Below, one piece after another: positions 1 to 12,071 of a DNA stretch of 64,000 bases. The notes under the pieces were generated by a model. The model was not told the DNA's origin, ran no database searches, and was given only the letters and a program-made list of their open reading frames with translations. The DNA lies in the NCBI GenBank assembly GCA_963784175.1, contig CAWAQJ010000014.1:1-64000 (forward strand), written 5' to 3'. Source of the stretch: JAIBJN01 sp963784175. Lineage in GTDB: Bacteria; Actinomycetota; Thermoleophilia; Gaiellales; Gaiellaceae. The position numbers and the translations under genes are program-made. Within the stretch, counting starts at the first letter, position 1. Each line of letters begins with the position of its first letter.

Positions 1-923
1 CAGCATGAGCGGCCGCGAGTCGTGGTTGCCCGAGACCGCGACGACCGGTGAGCCGAGGCGCGCGAGCGCCGGGCACGATCGCGGACTCGTACTCGCGTGC
101 CGCGCTGCGTGAGGTCGCCGACCATGAAGACCGGCTTCCCGGAGGCGAACTCCTCGAGCGCCGGGAGGACGAGGCCGTTCGAGTGGAGATCGGAGGCGAC
201 GACGACCGCGCGGTCGATCGGCGCGCGGCTCGCCGCGCTGCTCGCCCGCGACCGCGATCAGCTGCGTGAGCCCGGCGACCGCGTCGCCGTACGAGCCCTC
301 GTAGCCCTCGCCGTCGGCCAGCAGGCGCTCGGAGAACTCCAGCAGCCGCGGCAGCTCCTCGCCGTGCGCGTAGAACGTCGGCTCGCGCAGCGCCGAGTAG
401 TCGAAGCGGCTCACGCCGCCGGCGGCGACCGCGATCGCCGCCAGCGTCACCGCGGCGCCGGTCACCGGCCCCAGCACGAGCCAGCGCCGCCGCCCGAACG
501 CCCCGCGCCACGCCGCCGCCGAGCAGTCCACCGACGACACCGCCGAGCAACGCGAAGAGCGCCGCCCGCCGCAGTCCGTCGGAGACCGCGTCCCGCAGCT
601 CGCCCTCGAGCGTCGTCAGGCTCGCGTCCGCGCTCCCGCCCGAGCGAAGCGCATCGAGCGCGGCGTCCCGATCCAGGGAGCGGAACTCGAGCTCGACGGC
701 GACCGGCGCGCGATACGGCTCGGCCCGCACGCCCCAGTCGACGACCGGCACGTAGACGTCCACCGCGCCGCTCCGCGCCGGCACGACGTGGACGTCGACC
801 GTCCCGAGCGTGACCTCGCGCGACTCCGGCGCCGCCGCGCGCAGCGCGACGATGCTCCCGGCCAGCGCGAGCACGGCGCACAGGAGCGCCAGCCCTGCAG
901 TCTTGAGTAGACCCCTGATTCAT
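1..923 (-). CDS. membrane-anchored metallophosphoesterase, partial and frameshifted
   Basis: The gene runs off the left edge. Joining frames gives an N-terminal hydrophobic segment (residues about 5-25, LALLCAVLALAGSIVAL), a second hydrophobic stretch midway, and then a calcineurin-like phosphoesterase core. The metal-binding blocks SDLHSN (near 200), MVGDLT (near 125) and SGNHDSR (near 20) are all present, so this is very likely a phosphohydrolase facing the cell surface. At least four to five single-base frame breaks are needed (near 909, 515, 225, 85 and 70); the first is an extra G in a GGGG run just after the ATG at 923. The substrate cannot be told. The density of breaks suggests poor sequence at the end of the segment, though decay is possible. 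Confidence 0.7.
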
Positions 924-940
924 CCCGTCCTACTAGTGTC

Positions 941-976
941 GGCCTCGTCCCGCGAGGCCGCGACCCTCGAAGGTCG
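941..976 (-). terminator. two adjacent hairpins after the cox-region operon
   Basis: A perfect 7-bp stem (GGCCTCG, 941-947, with CGAGGCC, 953-959; 5-base loop) is followed by a 5-bp stem (CGACC, 961-965, with GGTCG, 972-976). They lie between the stop of the 986-1288 gene and the start of the phosphoesterase, both on the minus strand. There is no U-tract, so termination is inferred from position and stem strength only. Confidence 0.4.
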
Positions 977-985
977 AGATTCAGG

Positions 986-1288
986 CTACCCCCGGGAGAG
1001 GTTCGTACGGGCCCGTTCCACGAGCGCGCGGCCGTAGTGGCGGTGCTCGCCCATGCCCAGCTCCCACTCGGCGTGGGCCAGCCGCTTGTCCTGCCGCAGG
1101 CGCGAGCGGGAGAGCGCCCGTGCCTGGTAGTGGGACTCGGCCATCACGGTCGTCCGCATGTACGAGCCCTGCGCGAGCCGGACGACCTCGTCGGCCAGCG
1201 CCTTGCCCTCGACGCGCGCGACCGTGTGCCACCGGTCCGGGTCTTCCGGGTCGGCGATCTGCACGAAGTACGTCGGCTCCGGGGGCAT
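986..1288 (-). CDS. hypothetical protein, last gene of the cox-region operon
   Basis: This encodes a 100-residue soluble protein that I do not recognise. The N-terminal half (PTYFVQIADPEDPDRW) looks like a small beta-rich domain. The C-terminal half is rich in Arg, Ala and His and probably helical (ESHYQARALSRSRLR). The ATG at 1288 has a strong Shine-Dalgarno (GAGGAGG) about 10 bases upstream, and the gene begins 22 bases after the stop of the form II FAD subunit. It is therefore likely co-transcribed with the molybdenum hydroxylase genes. A role as an accessory or regulatory protein of that enzyme is only a guess from position. Confidence 0.75.
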   Translation of the reverse strand: MPPEPTYFVQIADPEDPDRWHTVARVEGKALADEVVRLAQGSYMRTTVMAESHYQARALSRSRLRQDKRLAHAEWELGMGEHRHYGRALVERARTNLSRG

Positions 1289-1310
1289 GGCCCCCTGGTT
1301 TTCGCCTCCT

Positions 1311-2130
1311 CTAGCTCTGCGCCTGCTCGAGCGCCCTCCGGGTGAGCACCTTGACGAGGTGCTCGCGGTACTCGGAGCTGCCGTTGTGGTCGCTCGGCGG
1401 GCTCGTGCCCTCGGCTGCCCGCTCGGCGGCCGCGGCCGGATCCGCGCCCGGACGCCAGCGCCTCCTCGACCCCGCTCGCGCGCAGCGCGGTCGCGCCCAT
1501 GTTCGTGAGCCCGACGTGGACGCCGCCGTTCACCTGCACGGCGCAGACGCCGACCGTGGCCCAGTCCTGGGCCCGCCGGGTGAACTTCTCGTACGCCCAC
1601 CCGCCGCTCGTCTTGGGCACGCGGATCTCCGTCAGCACCTCCTGCGGGTCGAGCGCCGTCTGGAGGAAGCCGGCGAAGCTCTCGGCGATCGGCAGCGTGC
1701 GCTCGCCGCCGGGGCCGCGAACGACGAGCTCGGCGTCGAGCGCGAGCAGGATCGTCGGCGCGTCGGAGGCGGGGTCGGTGTGCGCGACCGAGCCGCCGAT
1801 CGTGCCGCGGTGCCGCACCTGCGGGTCGCCGATCGTGCCGACGGACTCGGCGAGGATCGGGCACGCGGAGCGCAGGAGCTCGTCGTGCTGGAGGTCGTGG
1901 TAGCGCGTGAGCGCGCCGATCGCGATCGCGTCGCCGTCCTCGCGCACGTACGAGAGGTCGGAGAGCCGGCCGATGTCCACCAGCAGCTCCGGCCGGGCGA
2001 TCCGGAGCCGCATGAGCGGCAGGAGCGAGTGCCCGCCCGCGAGGAGCTTCGCGTCCGGGCCGGAGCCGAGGAGCTCGATCGCGTGGTCGACGGACTCGGC
2101 GAGCTCGTAGTCGAAGGATGCGGGGATCAC
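1311..2130 (-). CDS. form II Mo hydroxylase, FAD-binding medium subunit (CoxM-like)
   Basis: This is the medium subunit of a CO/xanthine dehydrogenase family enzyme. It binds FAD and passes electrons from the [2Fe-2S] subunit to an acceptor. The two FAD signatures of the family are visible: AGGHSLLPLMRLR near residue 33 and GTIGGSVAHTDPASD near 107. The length (about 272 residues) is usual. The GTG start at 2130 has AAGGAGG just upstream and overlaps the stop of the large subunit (GTGA), which shows an S-L-M operon. One extra base near 1452 breaks the frame (820 bases, 3n+1). After it the C-terminus continues normally (SSEYREHLVKVLTRRALEQ). The final substrate depends on the large subunit. 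Confidence 0.88.
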
Positions 2131-4485
2131 TTCGCACCTCCTTCCTGCAGCGCGCGCCAGACGTTCTCGGGCTTGGCCGGCATCGTCACGTCGGTGACGC
2201 CGTAGGGCGAGAGCGCGTCGACGACGGCGTTGATGACGGCCGGCGTCGAGGCGATCGTGCCCGTCTCCCCCACGCCCTTGACGCCGAGCGGGTTCGTCGG
2301 GCTCGGCGCGTTGACGCGGTCGAGCTCGTAGTCGATCGTCTCGGCGGCGCTGGGGACGAGGTATTCGTGCATCGACCCGGTCGTCAGGTTGCCGTCCTCG
2401 TCGTAGATCGCCTCCTCCCAGAGCGCCTGCGCGATGCCCTGGGTGATGCCGCCGTGGATCTGGCCGTCGACGACCATCGGATTGATGACGTTGCCGATCT
2501 CGTCCACCGCGATGTAGCGGCGGAGGTCGATCGCGCCCGTCTCCGTGTCGACCTCGACGACGCAGATGTGCGCGCCGCCCGGCCAGCTGAAGTTGGGCGG
2601 GTCGTAGACGAAGGTCGCCTCGAGGCCGGGCTCCATGCCGTCGGGCAGGTCGTGTGCGGTGAACGCGTGCAGGGCGGCATCGCGGACGGTCATCGACTTG
2701 TCCGTGCCCGCGACCTTGAAGGTGCCGATGTCGTACTCGAGATCGTCGGGCGAGACCTCGAGCTTGTGCGCGACGACGTCGCGGGCCTTGGCGATCACCT
2801 TCTCGGCGGCGTTGTAGAGCGCGATGCCGCCGACGGCGAGGCTCCGGCTCCCGTACGTGTCGAGGCCGAGCTGCATCGTGGTCGTGTCGCCGTGGATCGA
2901 CCTCCACCTGGTCGATGGGGACGCCGAGCCGCTCCGCGACGATCTGCGAGAACGTGGTCACGTGCCCCTGCCCGTGCGGCGAGGTGCCGATGAAGACCTC
3001 GACGCTTCCGGTCGGGAGGCAGCGCACCGTGGCCGCGTCCCAGCCGCCGGCCGCGTAGAGGATGGCGCCGAGAATCCGCGACGGCGCCAGGCCGCACATC
3101 TCGGTGTAGGTCGAGAAGCCGATCCCGAGCTCCTTCTTGTCGCCCTTGGAGCGCCGCTCGGCCTGCTCGGCCCGGAGCTCCTCGTAGCCGACCATCTCCA
3201 GCGCCCGGTCGAGCGCACCGACGAAGTCGCCGGAGTCGATCGTGAGCCCGGAGGCGAGCGTGTACGGGAACTCCGTGATGAAGTTCTTTCGCCGCAGCTC
3301 GACCGGGTCCATGTCCAGCTTCCGGGCGAGCGCGTCGATGGTTCGCTCGATCAGGAACGTCGCCTCCGGCCGGCCCGCGCCGCGGTAGGCGTCGGTCGGC
3401 GTGGCCGACGTGAACGCCCCGACGACCTCGAGCGAGTAGGCCTCGATGTCGTAGGGCCCGCCGTAGACCCAGCCGCCCAGGATCGGCGTGCCGGCGGTGA
3501 CGAGCTGGAGGTAGGCGCCCAGCCCGACGACGAGCTTGGCGCGCACGCCGCGGATCTTGCCGTCCTCGTCCGCCGCGTACTCCATCTCCTGCCACTGGTC
3601 GCGGCCGTGGATCGTGGCGAGGTAGCCCTCCGAGCGCTCCTCCGTCCACTTCACCGGCCGGCCGATCCGCTTCGCCAGAGCGAGCGCGAGCGCTTCCTCG
3701 GCATAGACGTTGAGCTTGGAGCCGAAGCCGCCGCCGACGTCCGGCGCGATCACCCGGAGCCGCGACTCGGGCACGCCGAGGACGATCGCGAGCCAGAAGC
3801 GCAGGATGTGCGGGATCTGGGTCGCCGACCAGAGCGTGTACTCGTCGGTCGAGGGCTCGTAGGTCGCGATCACGCCACGCGGCTCGATCGCGTTCGGGAT
3901 CAGGCGCTGCTGGCGGTAGCGCTCCTTCACGGTCACGGGCGCGTTGCCGAAGACGCCCTCGACGTCGCCGCCCTCGAGCTTCCACGTGAAGCAGTGGTTC
4001 GTGCCGAGGTCGTCGTGGAGGATCGGCGCGCCGTCGGCGAGCGCCTCCTCGGGGTCGATCACGGCCGGCAGCTCCTCGTAGTCGACCTCGACGAGCTCGG
4101 CCGCGTCCTTGGCCAGAGCGCGCGACTCGGCGATCACGATCGCGACGCCGTCGCCCTGGTAGCGCACCTTGTCGGTGGCGAGCGGGCGGTGCATCGGCTG
4201 CTTGGTGTCCTCGGTGACGAGCCAGACGCACGGGAGCGTGGCCGCCCAGTCGTCGGCGAGGTCGGCGCCGGAGAACACCGCGACGACGCCCTCGGCCTCG
4301 CGGGCCGCGGTGACGTCCACGCGGGTGATCTTCGCGTGCGCGTACGGGCTGCGGACGATCGACGCCCACACCATCCCGGTCATGGTCAGGTCGTCGATGA
4401 ACTTGGACTGGCCGGTGAGGAGCTTCGCGTCCTCCTTGCGGGGAACGGACTTGCCGATGTAGGTCTCGGCCTCGGTGGTTGCCAT
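2127..4485 (-). CDS. form II Mo hydroxylase, molybdopterin-binding large subunit (CoxL-like)
   Basis: This is the catalytic subunit (about 785 residues) of a molybdenum hydroxylase. The Moco-binding motif VGGGFGSK is near residue 250. The active-site loop at residues 366-372 reads AYRGAGR, the form II signature, without the Cys that marks true CO dehydrogenase. The C-terminal GVGETG carries the catalytic Glu. Form II enzymes have been linked to CO in some bacteria, but many probably hydroxylate purines or other heterocycles. With uricase genes 15 kb away and no other xanthine dehydrogenase seen, a purine hydroxylase is a fair alternative. One extra G near 2899 breaks the frame (expected GTCATCC, observed GTCGATCC; 2359 bases, 3n+1). 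The ATG has a GAGGGGAGGGG ribosome site. Confidence 0.9.
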
Positions 4486-4496
4486 CTCCCCTCCCC

Positions 4497-4955
4497 TCAG
4501 GCCGCCGCGGCGGCCTTGACCGCCTTGACGATGTTGACGTAGCCGGTGCAGCGGCAGAGGTTGCCCTCCAGCGCGTGCCGGATCTCCTCGTCGCTCGGGC
4601 TCGGGCTCTCCTCGAGCAGGCTGATGGTCGCCATCACCATCCCGGGAGTGCAGTAGCCGCACTGCAGGCCGTGCTGCTCGTGGAAGGCCTGCTGGACGGG
4701 ATGGAGGTCACCGGGCGACCCGATGCCCTCGATCGTCGTGATCTCGTGCCCGTCGGCCTGGACGGCCAGCACCGTGCAGGACTTCACCGACTCGCCGTCC
4801 ACGAGCACGGTGCACGAGCCGCACGAGGAGGTGTCGCAGCCGACCACCGTGCCGGTCAGCCCGAGCTGCTCGCGCAGGAAGTAGACGAGGAGCTGTCTCG
4901 GCTCGACCTCGGCCGAATGGCTCTCTCCGTTGACGGTGATCCCGACCGTTCTCAC
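4497..4955 (-). CDS. form II Mo hydroxylase, [2Fe-2S] small subunit (CoxS-like)
   Basis: This 152-residue intact subunit carries two [2Fe-2S] clusters. The plant-type N-terminal cluster has Cys40, Cys45, Cys48 and Cys60 (GCDTSSCGSC). The C-terminal four-helix cluster has Cys99, Cys102, Cys134 and Cys136 (CGYCTPGM, CRCTGY). It moves electrons from the molybdenum centre to FAD. The GTG start at 4955 follows AAGGAGG and overlaps the coxG stop by GTGA; the large subunit starts 11 bases after its stop. Gene order S-L-M is the classic form II arrangement and contrasts with the M-S-L order of the form I operon upstream. Confidence 0.95.
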   Translation of the reverse strand: MRTVGITVNGESHSAEVEPRQLLVYFLREQLGLTGTVVGCDTSSCGSCTVLVDGESVKSCTVLAVQADGHEITTIEGIGSPGDLHPVQQAFHEQHGLQCGYCTPGMVMATISLLEESPSPSDEEIRHALEGNLCRCTGYVNIVKAVKAAAAA

Positions 4956-5518
4956 TGCGACGACCTCCTTCCGAAGAGGCGCCGGATGCGGCGCCCAAGG
5001 CTGCCGAAGAAGAGCGAGAGCCCGGAGATCGGCTTCGCCTGCGAGGCGACCGCCTGCTCCGCCTCCTCGGCGGAGTCTCCGAGCTGCGCCTGGAGGCACT
5101 GCGAAAAGCTGGTGACCATCTGCGAGGAGATGTCCTCGATCATCCCCCGCCCGTACTGCGCCACCGTTCCCGAGAGGTGCAGGTCGGTGACGATGTCGAC
5201 GCGCGTGCCGCCGTTCTCGGACGCGAGCGACGAGACGATCGTGGCGCTCGCGCGGCCGCGGTTCTTGGTCTCGCGGGCGTTGGCTCCGAGCGCGACGCGC
5301 TTGGCGGCCTCGTCGACCTCGGTTCGCTCGACGTCGGTGGCGAACGTGAGCCCGATCGGCCCGAGCTTCACCACCATCGTCGCCTTCCAGTGCGAGTCGT
5401 CGACGACCTCGTCGAGCTTCGCGCCCGGCATGCAGGGCACGATGCGCGGGACGTCCATGAGGAGCGCCCACGCCTTCTCGGGCGGCGCGTCGACCTGGAA
5501 CGAGTTCTCGAGCTTCAC
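4952..5518 (-). CDS. coxG: CoxG-like SRPBCC protein
   Basis: This is a 188-residue START/SRPBCC-fold protein of the CO dehydrogenase subunit G family. The N-terminus (VKLENSFQVDAPPEKAW) and the block VPRIVPCMPGA near residue 28 are typical. In Oligotropha, CoxG anchors CO dehydrogenase to the cytoplasmic membrane. The C-terminal 40 residues here are basic and partly hydrophobic (LSLFFGSLGRRIRRLFGRR), which fits membrane contact. It has a GTG start and shares 4-base GTGA overlaps with both neighbours, so it is translationally coupled. It could serve the form I enzyme, the form II enzyme, or both. Confidence 0.88.
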   Translation of the reverse strand: MKLENSFQVDAPPEKAWALLMDVPRIVPCMPGAKLDEVVDDSHWKATMVVKLGPIGLTFATDVERTEVDEAAKRVALGANARETKNRGRASATIVSSLASENGGTRVDIVTDLHLSGTVAQYGRGMIEDISSQMVTSFSQCLQAQLGDSAEEAEQAVASQAKPISGLSLFFGSLGRRIRRLFGRRSSQ

Positions 5519-6517
5519 GCGGGGACCTCCTGGGCCTGGGGCTTGGGGGAGCGCATGACCTGGACGATCTGCGCGGCGATCGCGACGGCGACCTCCTCGG
5601 GGGTGCGCGAGCCGATCTTGAGGCCGATGGGCGCGTGGATGCGGGCGATGTCCTCGTCCGAGACGCCCGCGGCGCGCAGGAGCTCGTTGCGGCTCTCGTT
5701 CGTTCGCCTGCTGCCCATGGCGCCGACGTAGCCGGCCGGTCGTGTCGAGCGCGACCTTGAGCGCCGGGACGTCGAACTTGTGGTCGTGCGTGAGGACGCA
5801 GACGACCGTCCGCTCGTCCACGGGCGCGTTCGCCAGGAACTTGTCGGGCCACTCGACGACGAGCTCGTCCACGTCCGGGAAGCGCTCGGGCGTGACGAAC
5901 TTCGCCCGCGCGTCGCAGACCGTGACGCGGTAGCCGAGGTAGCGGCCGATCGAGGCGAGCGCGGCGGCGTGGTCGACGGCGCCGAAGACGTACATGTTCG
6001 GGCGGGGCGCGAACGAGGAGACGAAGATCTGCCCGTCCGGCGTGTCGACGATGCCGTTGTCGCCGCGCGCGAGCAGCTCGGCTGCAGGGCCGTCGTCGTC
6101 GAGCGTGACGAGCCGCTTGGCGCCGGCGTCGTCTCCCGTGATGCGGATCTCGAGGGCGATCGGCCGCTCCTCGCGGACGGCGTCGGCGATCGGCGCGACG
6201 AGCTCGGGGTCGAGCCGGTCGACGAAGATGTGGACGGTGCCGCCGCACGGGAGCCCGACCTCGAAGGCCTCCTCGTCGGCGATCCCGTAGGTCTTGAGCC
6301 GCGGCGCCCCGCCGGCGAGCACCTCGCGGGCCTCGCCGTAGACGGCGGGCTCGACGCAGCCGCCCGTGACCGAGCCGGCGACGTCGCCGCTCTCGGAGAC
6401 CGCGAGCACGGCGCCTGGATCGCGCGGAGCCGAGCGCTCGGTGCCGACGACGGTCGCGATCGCGACGGGAGCACCGCCGGCGGCCCAGCGCTCGAGTGTC
6501 TCGAGGACGTCTCTCAC
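5515..6517 (-). CDS. XdhC/CoxF family molybdenum-enzyme maturation protein
   Basis: This belongs to the XdhC/CoxI/CoxF family, which binds molybdenum cofactor, helps its sulfuration and loads it into xanthine or CO dehydrogenase. The N-terminal XdhC domain is clear (GSVTGGCVEPAVY, near residue 50; YGIADEEAFEVGLPCGG). The C-terminal Rossmann-like domain is also clear (PNMYVFGAVDHAAALA; then VGAMGSRRTNESR and APIGLKIGSRTPEEVAVAI). One extra base near 5740 splits the frame (1003 bases, 3n+1). The GTG start at 6517 overlaps the previous gene by GTGA. It sits between a second XdhC-like gene and coxG. Confidence 0.87.
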
Positions 6518-7347
6518 GACGTTCCTACGCGGTACCGCTCGGGCTCGGCCTCGAAACGCGCGCGGCAGTGCGCCGAGCAGAAGACGACGGTCGCTCCCTC
6601 GTGCTCGATGCTCTCGGACGCGCCCTCGACGGAGACGGTCATCCCGCAGACGGGGTCGACGGCCTCGAGGAGCACCGGGCTCTCGCCGGGCCGCGTGTGC
6701 CGCCACGCCACGAGCTCGGCGAGGATGGCGACCGCGATCTCCTCCTGCGTGGAGGGGCCGAGGTCGAGCCCCGCGGGCGCGCGGACGCGCAGGACCTCCT
6801 CCTCGTCGAGCCCCTGCGTCGCGGAGGCCCGCGAGCACGCTGGTCGCCCGGCGCGCGCTCGCCACGAGGCCGACGTAGCCGGCCCCGGCCCGCAGGGCGG
6901 CGGCGAGCAGGTCCTCGTCGCCGTGGCCCATCGTGGCGACGACGACGGCGTCGGCGCCCTCGACCTTGTCCTCGGTGACGCGCCAGCCGACCGTGCGCGC
7001 GAGCTCGCCCAGCGTGCGGGCCGCGGGGCTCTCGCCCACGACGGCCAGGAGCGGAGCGGGAACCACGGGCTCGATCAAGACCTCCACGACTCCTTCCGAC
7101 GCGCACTCGCCGTCCATGCGGGCGACGCGAACCTCGCCGTCGGCCAGCGCACGGAGCGCCTCGCGGACGACCGAGGGCTCGGAGCACGCGCCGCCGATCC
7201 AGCCCGTGACACGCCCGTCCGGCGTGACGAGCGCGCGGTCGCCTCGGCGCGCCGAGGCCGGTCGAACGACGTTGACGACCGTGGCGAGCGCGTACGGCTT
7301 CCCTTCCGCGGCGAGCCGGCCGGCCTCGACGATGACGTCCGCAGGGG

Positions 7348-7351
<4 letters not shown>
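6514..7351 (-). CDS. XdhC-family protein with C-terminal YHS domain
   Basis: This is a second, divergent maturation protein of about 278 residues. The first part is XdhC-like (WIGGACSEPSVVREAL near residue 50, then a Rossmann-like part with LLAVVGESPAARTLGELA and VVVATMGHGDEDLL). After APAGLDLGPSTQEEIAVAI comes a C-terminal YHS domain of about 45 residues (DPVCGMTV; VVFCSAHCRARFEAEPERY) with three Cys and one His able to bind a metal. One extra G in a GGGG run near 6825 breaks the frame (838 bases, 3n+1). It has a GTG start coupled to the coxL stop. The YHS tail is unusual for this family; a role in metal or sulfur delivery to the Mo/Cu site is inference. Confidence 0.82.
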
Positions 7352-9702
<2,351 letters not shown>

Positions 9703-10206
9703 CTAGCCCTCCTTTCCCTTGGCGGCCGCGTACTGGACCGCCTTGACGATGTTCTGGTAGCCGGTGCAGCGGCAGATCTGGCCGCTGATCGCCCAGCGGA
9801 TCTCTTCCTCGCTCGGGTCGGGGTTCTCGGCCAGGAGCGCGGTGGCGGTGAGCATCATCCCGGGCGTGCAGAAGCCGCACTGGAGCCCGTGCTCCTCGTG
9901 GAAGCCTTCCTGCACCGCGCTGAGCCCGTCGGCGCCGGCCAGCCCCTCGACCGTGGTGATCTCGCGCCCGTCGGCCTGGACGGCGAACATCGTGCAGGAC
10001 TTCACCGGTGTTCCGTCCAGGAGCACCGTGCACGCGCCGCAGCTCGTCGTGTCGCAGCCGATATGCGTGCCGGTGAGCGCCAGCGTCTCGCGGAGGAAGT
10101 GGACGAGCAGGAGCCGCGTCTCGACGTCGGCCGAGCGGGCGGTGCCGTTCACCGTCGCGGTGACCGTGCGGGTGAACGCGCCGGTCTCGACAGCTGCTTC
10201 GGTCAT
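9703..10206 (-). CDS. coxS: form I CO dehydrogenase [2Fe-2S] small subunit
   Basis: This intact 167-residue subunit has two [2Fe-2S] binding sets: Cys51, Cys56, Cys59, Cys71 (GCDTTSCGAC) and Cys110, Cys113, Cys145, Cys147 (CGFCTPGM, CRCTGY). It carries electrons from the Mo-Cu site to the FAD subunit. The ATG at 10206 has a strong ribosome site (GAGAGGAGG), 11 bases after the coxM stop. A 20-residue N-terminal extension precedes the ferredoxin fold, slightly longer than the form II copy at 4497-4955. Confidence 0.96.
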   Translation of the reverse strand: MTEAAVETGAFTRTVTATVNGTARSADVETRLLLVHFLRETLALTGTHIGCDTTSCGACTVLLDGTPVKSCTMFAVQADGREITTVEGLAGADGLSAVQEGFHEEHGLQCGFCTPGMMLTATALLAENPDPSEEEIRWAISGQICRCTGYQNIVKAVQYAAAKGKEG

Positions 10207-10217
10207 CGTTCCTCCTC

Positions 10218-11087
10218 TCAGGCGGCCTGCGCCGTCTCGGCGGCCTTGCGGAGCCCTCGCTCCACGAAGACGCGGACGACGCTCCGCTTGTAGTCGGCGC
10301 TCCCGCGCTCGTCGCTCCGCGGCTGCGCGGCCTCGGCGGCGAGCTCCGCCGCCGCCTTGATCGTGTCGTCGTTCAGCTCGGCGCCGGCGAGCGCCGCCTC
10401 GGCGGTCTCGGCCCGCAGGTTGCGGGGGCCGACTCCGGTCAGCGCGATCCCCGCGCGGCCGACAGTGCCGTTGTCGAACGAGAGGTGGACGGCGACGCCG
10501 ACGGTGGCGTAGTCGCCGACCTTGCGCTCGAGCTTCAGGTACGTCCCGCCGGCGCTCGGGCCGGGATCGGGGATCTGGACCGCCGTCGCGATCTCGTTCG
10601 GCTGCAGGCTCGTCATGAACGGGCCCTGGAAGAGCTCGTCGAGCGGGATCGTGCGTGTCCCTCCGGAGGAGGTGACCTCGAGCTGCGCGCCCGCGGCGAG
10701 CAGTGCCGAGCCCCAGTCTCCCTGCGGGTCGGCGTGCGCGAGCGAGCCGACGACCGTGCCCAGGTTGCGCACGATCGGGTCGGAGATCTGCGGCGCCGCG
10801 TCCCCGAGGACGCCGTAGCGGCCCTTGAGCGCGTCCGAGCGCTCGCAATCCTTGTGGCGGACGAGGGCGCCGATCGACAGGAAGCCGTTGTCCTCCTGGA
10901 TCGAGTCGAGCCCTTCGATGCGGTTGATGTCGACGAGCGCTCGCGGAGAGGCGAAGCGGAGCTTCATCAGCGGGATCAAGCTCTGTCCGCCGGCGAGCAC
11001 CTTCCCCTCGTCCCCGTAGCGCTCCAGGATGGTGAGCGCCTCGTCGACGCTCTGCGGAGCGTGATACTCGAACCTCGCGGGGTACAT
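10218..11087 (-). CDS. coxM: form I CO dehydrogenase FAD-binding medium subunit
   Basis: This intact 289-residue flavoprotein subunit is the first gene of the coxMSL operon. Its FAD motifs are AGGQSLIPLMK near residue 36 and GTVVGSLAHADPQGD near 110. The ATG at 11087 has AAGGAGG 9 bases upstream. The 108-base gap to the divergent coxD must hold the promoter of this operon, which probably runs through to the gene at 986 because nearly every junction is an overlap or a gap under 25 bases. Confidence 0.96.
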   Translation of the reverse strand: MYPARFEYHAPQSVDEALTILERYGDEGKVLAGGQSLIPLMKLRFASPRALVDINRIEGLDSIQEDNGFLSIGALVRHKDCERSDALKGRYGVLGDAAPQISDPIVRNLGTVVGSLAHADPQGDWGSALLAAGAQLEVTSSGGTRTIPLDELFQGPFMTSLQPNEIATAVQIPDPGPSAGGTYLKLERKVGDYATVGVAVHLSFDNGTVGRAGIALTGVGPRNLRAETAEAALAGAELNDDTIKAAAELAAEAAQPRSDERGSADYKRSVVRVFVERGLRKAAETAQAA

Positions 11088-11183
11088 GCGGTTGGGCCTC
11101 CTTCGATAACCCCGGAGCCAGGTGCGGTCCGTGCGGAGCGAGAATACTCCTACGCTCCTAGTTGTTTCCAGGTCAACCTTACG

Positions 11184-11189
11184 TACGCT
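11184..11189 (+). promoter_or_regulatory. candidate -10 box (leaderless) for coxD
   Basis: TACGCT fits TANNNT and ends exactly 6 bases before the coxD GTG at 11196, so transcription would start at the start codon itself. There is no Shine-Dalgarno. A weak -35 (TTGTTT, 11162-11167) lies 16 bases upstream. Confidence 0.45.
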
Positions 11190-11195
11190 TCACCC

Positions 11196-12066
11196 GTGCC
11201 TTTCGGATCCGTCGCCGAAGTCGAGCAGGCCCTCCGGGCCGAGTCGTACCTGCCGGACCGCGGGCTCGCGACCGCAATCTTCCTGGCCACGTCCATGGGC
11301 CGCCCGCTGCTCCTCGAGGGTGAGGCCGGCGTTGGCAAGACGGAGGTCGGCAAGACGCTCGCGCGCATCCTCGACGCCGACCTGATCCGACTCCAGTGCT
11401 ACGAGGGCATCGACGCCTCGCAGGCGCTCTACGAATGGGACTACGCGCGCCAGCTCCTCTACGCGCGCGCCCTCCAGGAAGGCGAGGTCGCGGCCGGCGA
11501 CCGGGTCGCCGAGCTCTACGGGCCCGAGTTCCTCGTCGAGCGGCCGCTTGCTGCGGGCGATCCGCGCCGGCGCGGGAGCCGTGCTGCTCGTGGACGAGCT
11601 CGACCGCGCCGACGACGAGTTCGAGGCCTTCCTCCTGGAGGTGCTCTCGGACTTCACGGTCACAGTGCCCGAGCTGTCGACGATCGCCGCCTCGGAGCCG
11701 CCGGCCGTCGTGATCACGTCGAACCGCACGCGTGAGCTCCACGACGCGCTCAAGCGCCGCTGCCTCTACCACTGGATCGACTTCCCCGACGTGGAGCGGG
11801 AGGCGGAGATCATCCGCCTGCGCGCTCCCGGCGTCGAGGACGCGCTCGCGCGGTCGGTCGCCGAGACCGTGTCCCGGCTGCGGGCGCTCGACCTCGTCAA
11901 GCGCCCGGGCGCCGCGGAGGCGATCGACTGGGCGCAGGCTCTCTCCCTCCTGGGCGCGACGTCGGTCGACGGCGACGCCGGCCGGGAGACGATGGGCGCC
12001 GCGGTGAAAAACCGCGAGGACCAGGCGCGCGTGGAAGCCGCCTGGGGCGAGCTGGTCGACGGCTAG
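11196..12066 (+). CDS. coxD: MoxR-type AAA+ ATPase, CoxD
   Basis: This AAA+ ATPase of about 289 residues belongs to the CoxD branch of MoxR proteins. CoxD builds the sulfur-copper part of the CO dehydrogenase active site together with the VWA protein CoxE. Walker A (GEAGVGKTE, near residue 43), Walker B (VLLVDELDRAD, near 130) and the sensor block (PAVVITSNRTRELHDALKRRC) are visible. One extra T near 11548 (CTGCTG read as CTTGCTG) breaks the frame (871 bases, 3n+1). It is transcribed away from coxMSL. The partner coxE lies 750 bases further on, with a convergent lipoprotein gene between. Confidence 0.92.
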
Positions 12067-12071
12067 ATCCG

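Noticed and set aside
2824..4542. 572-codon plus-strand frame over the form II large subunit
   Set aside because: Antisense shadow with biased composition and no motif.
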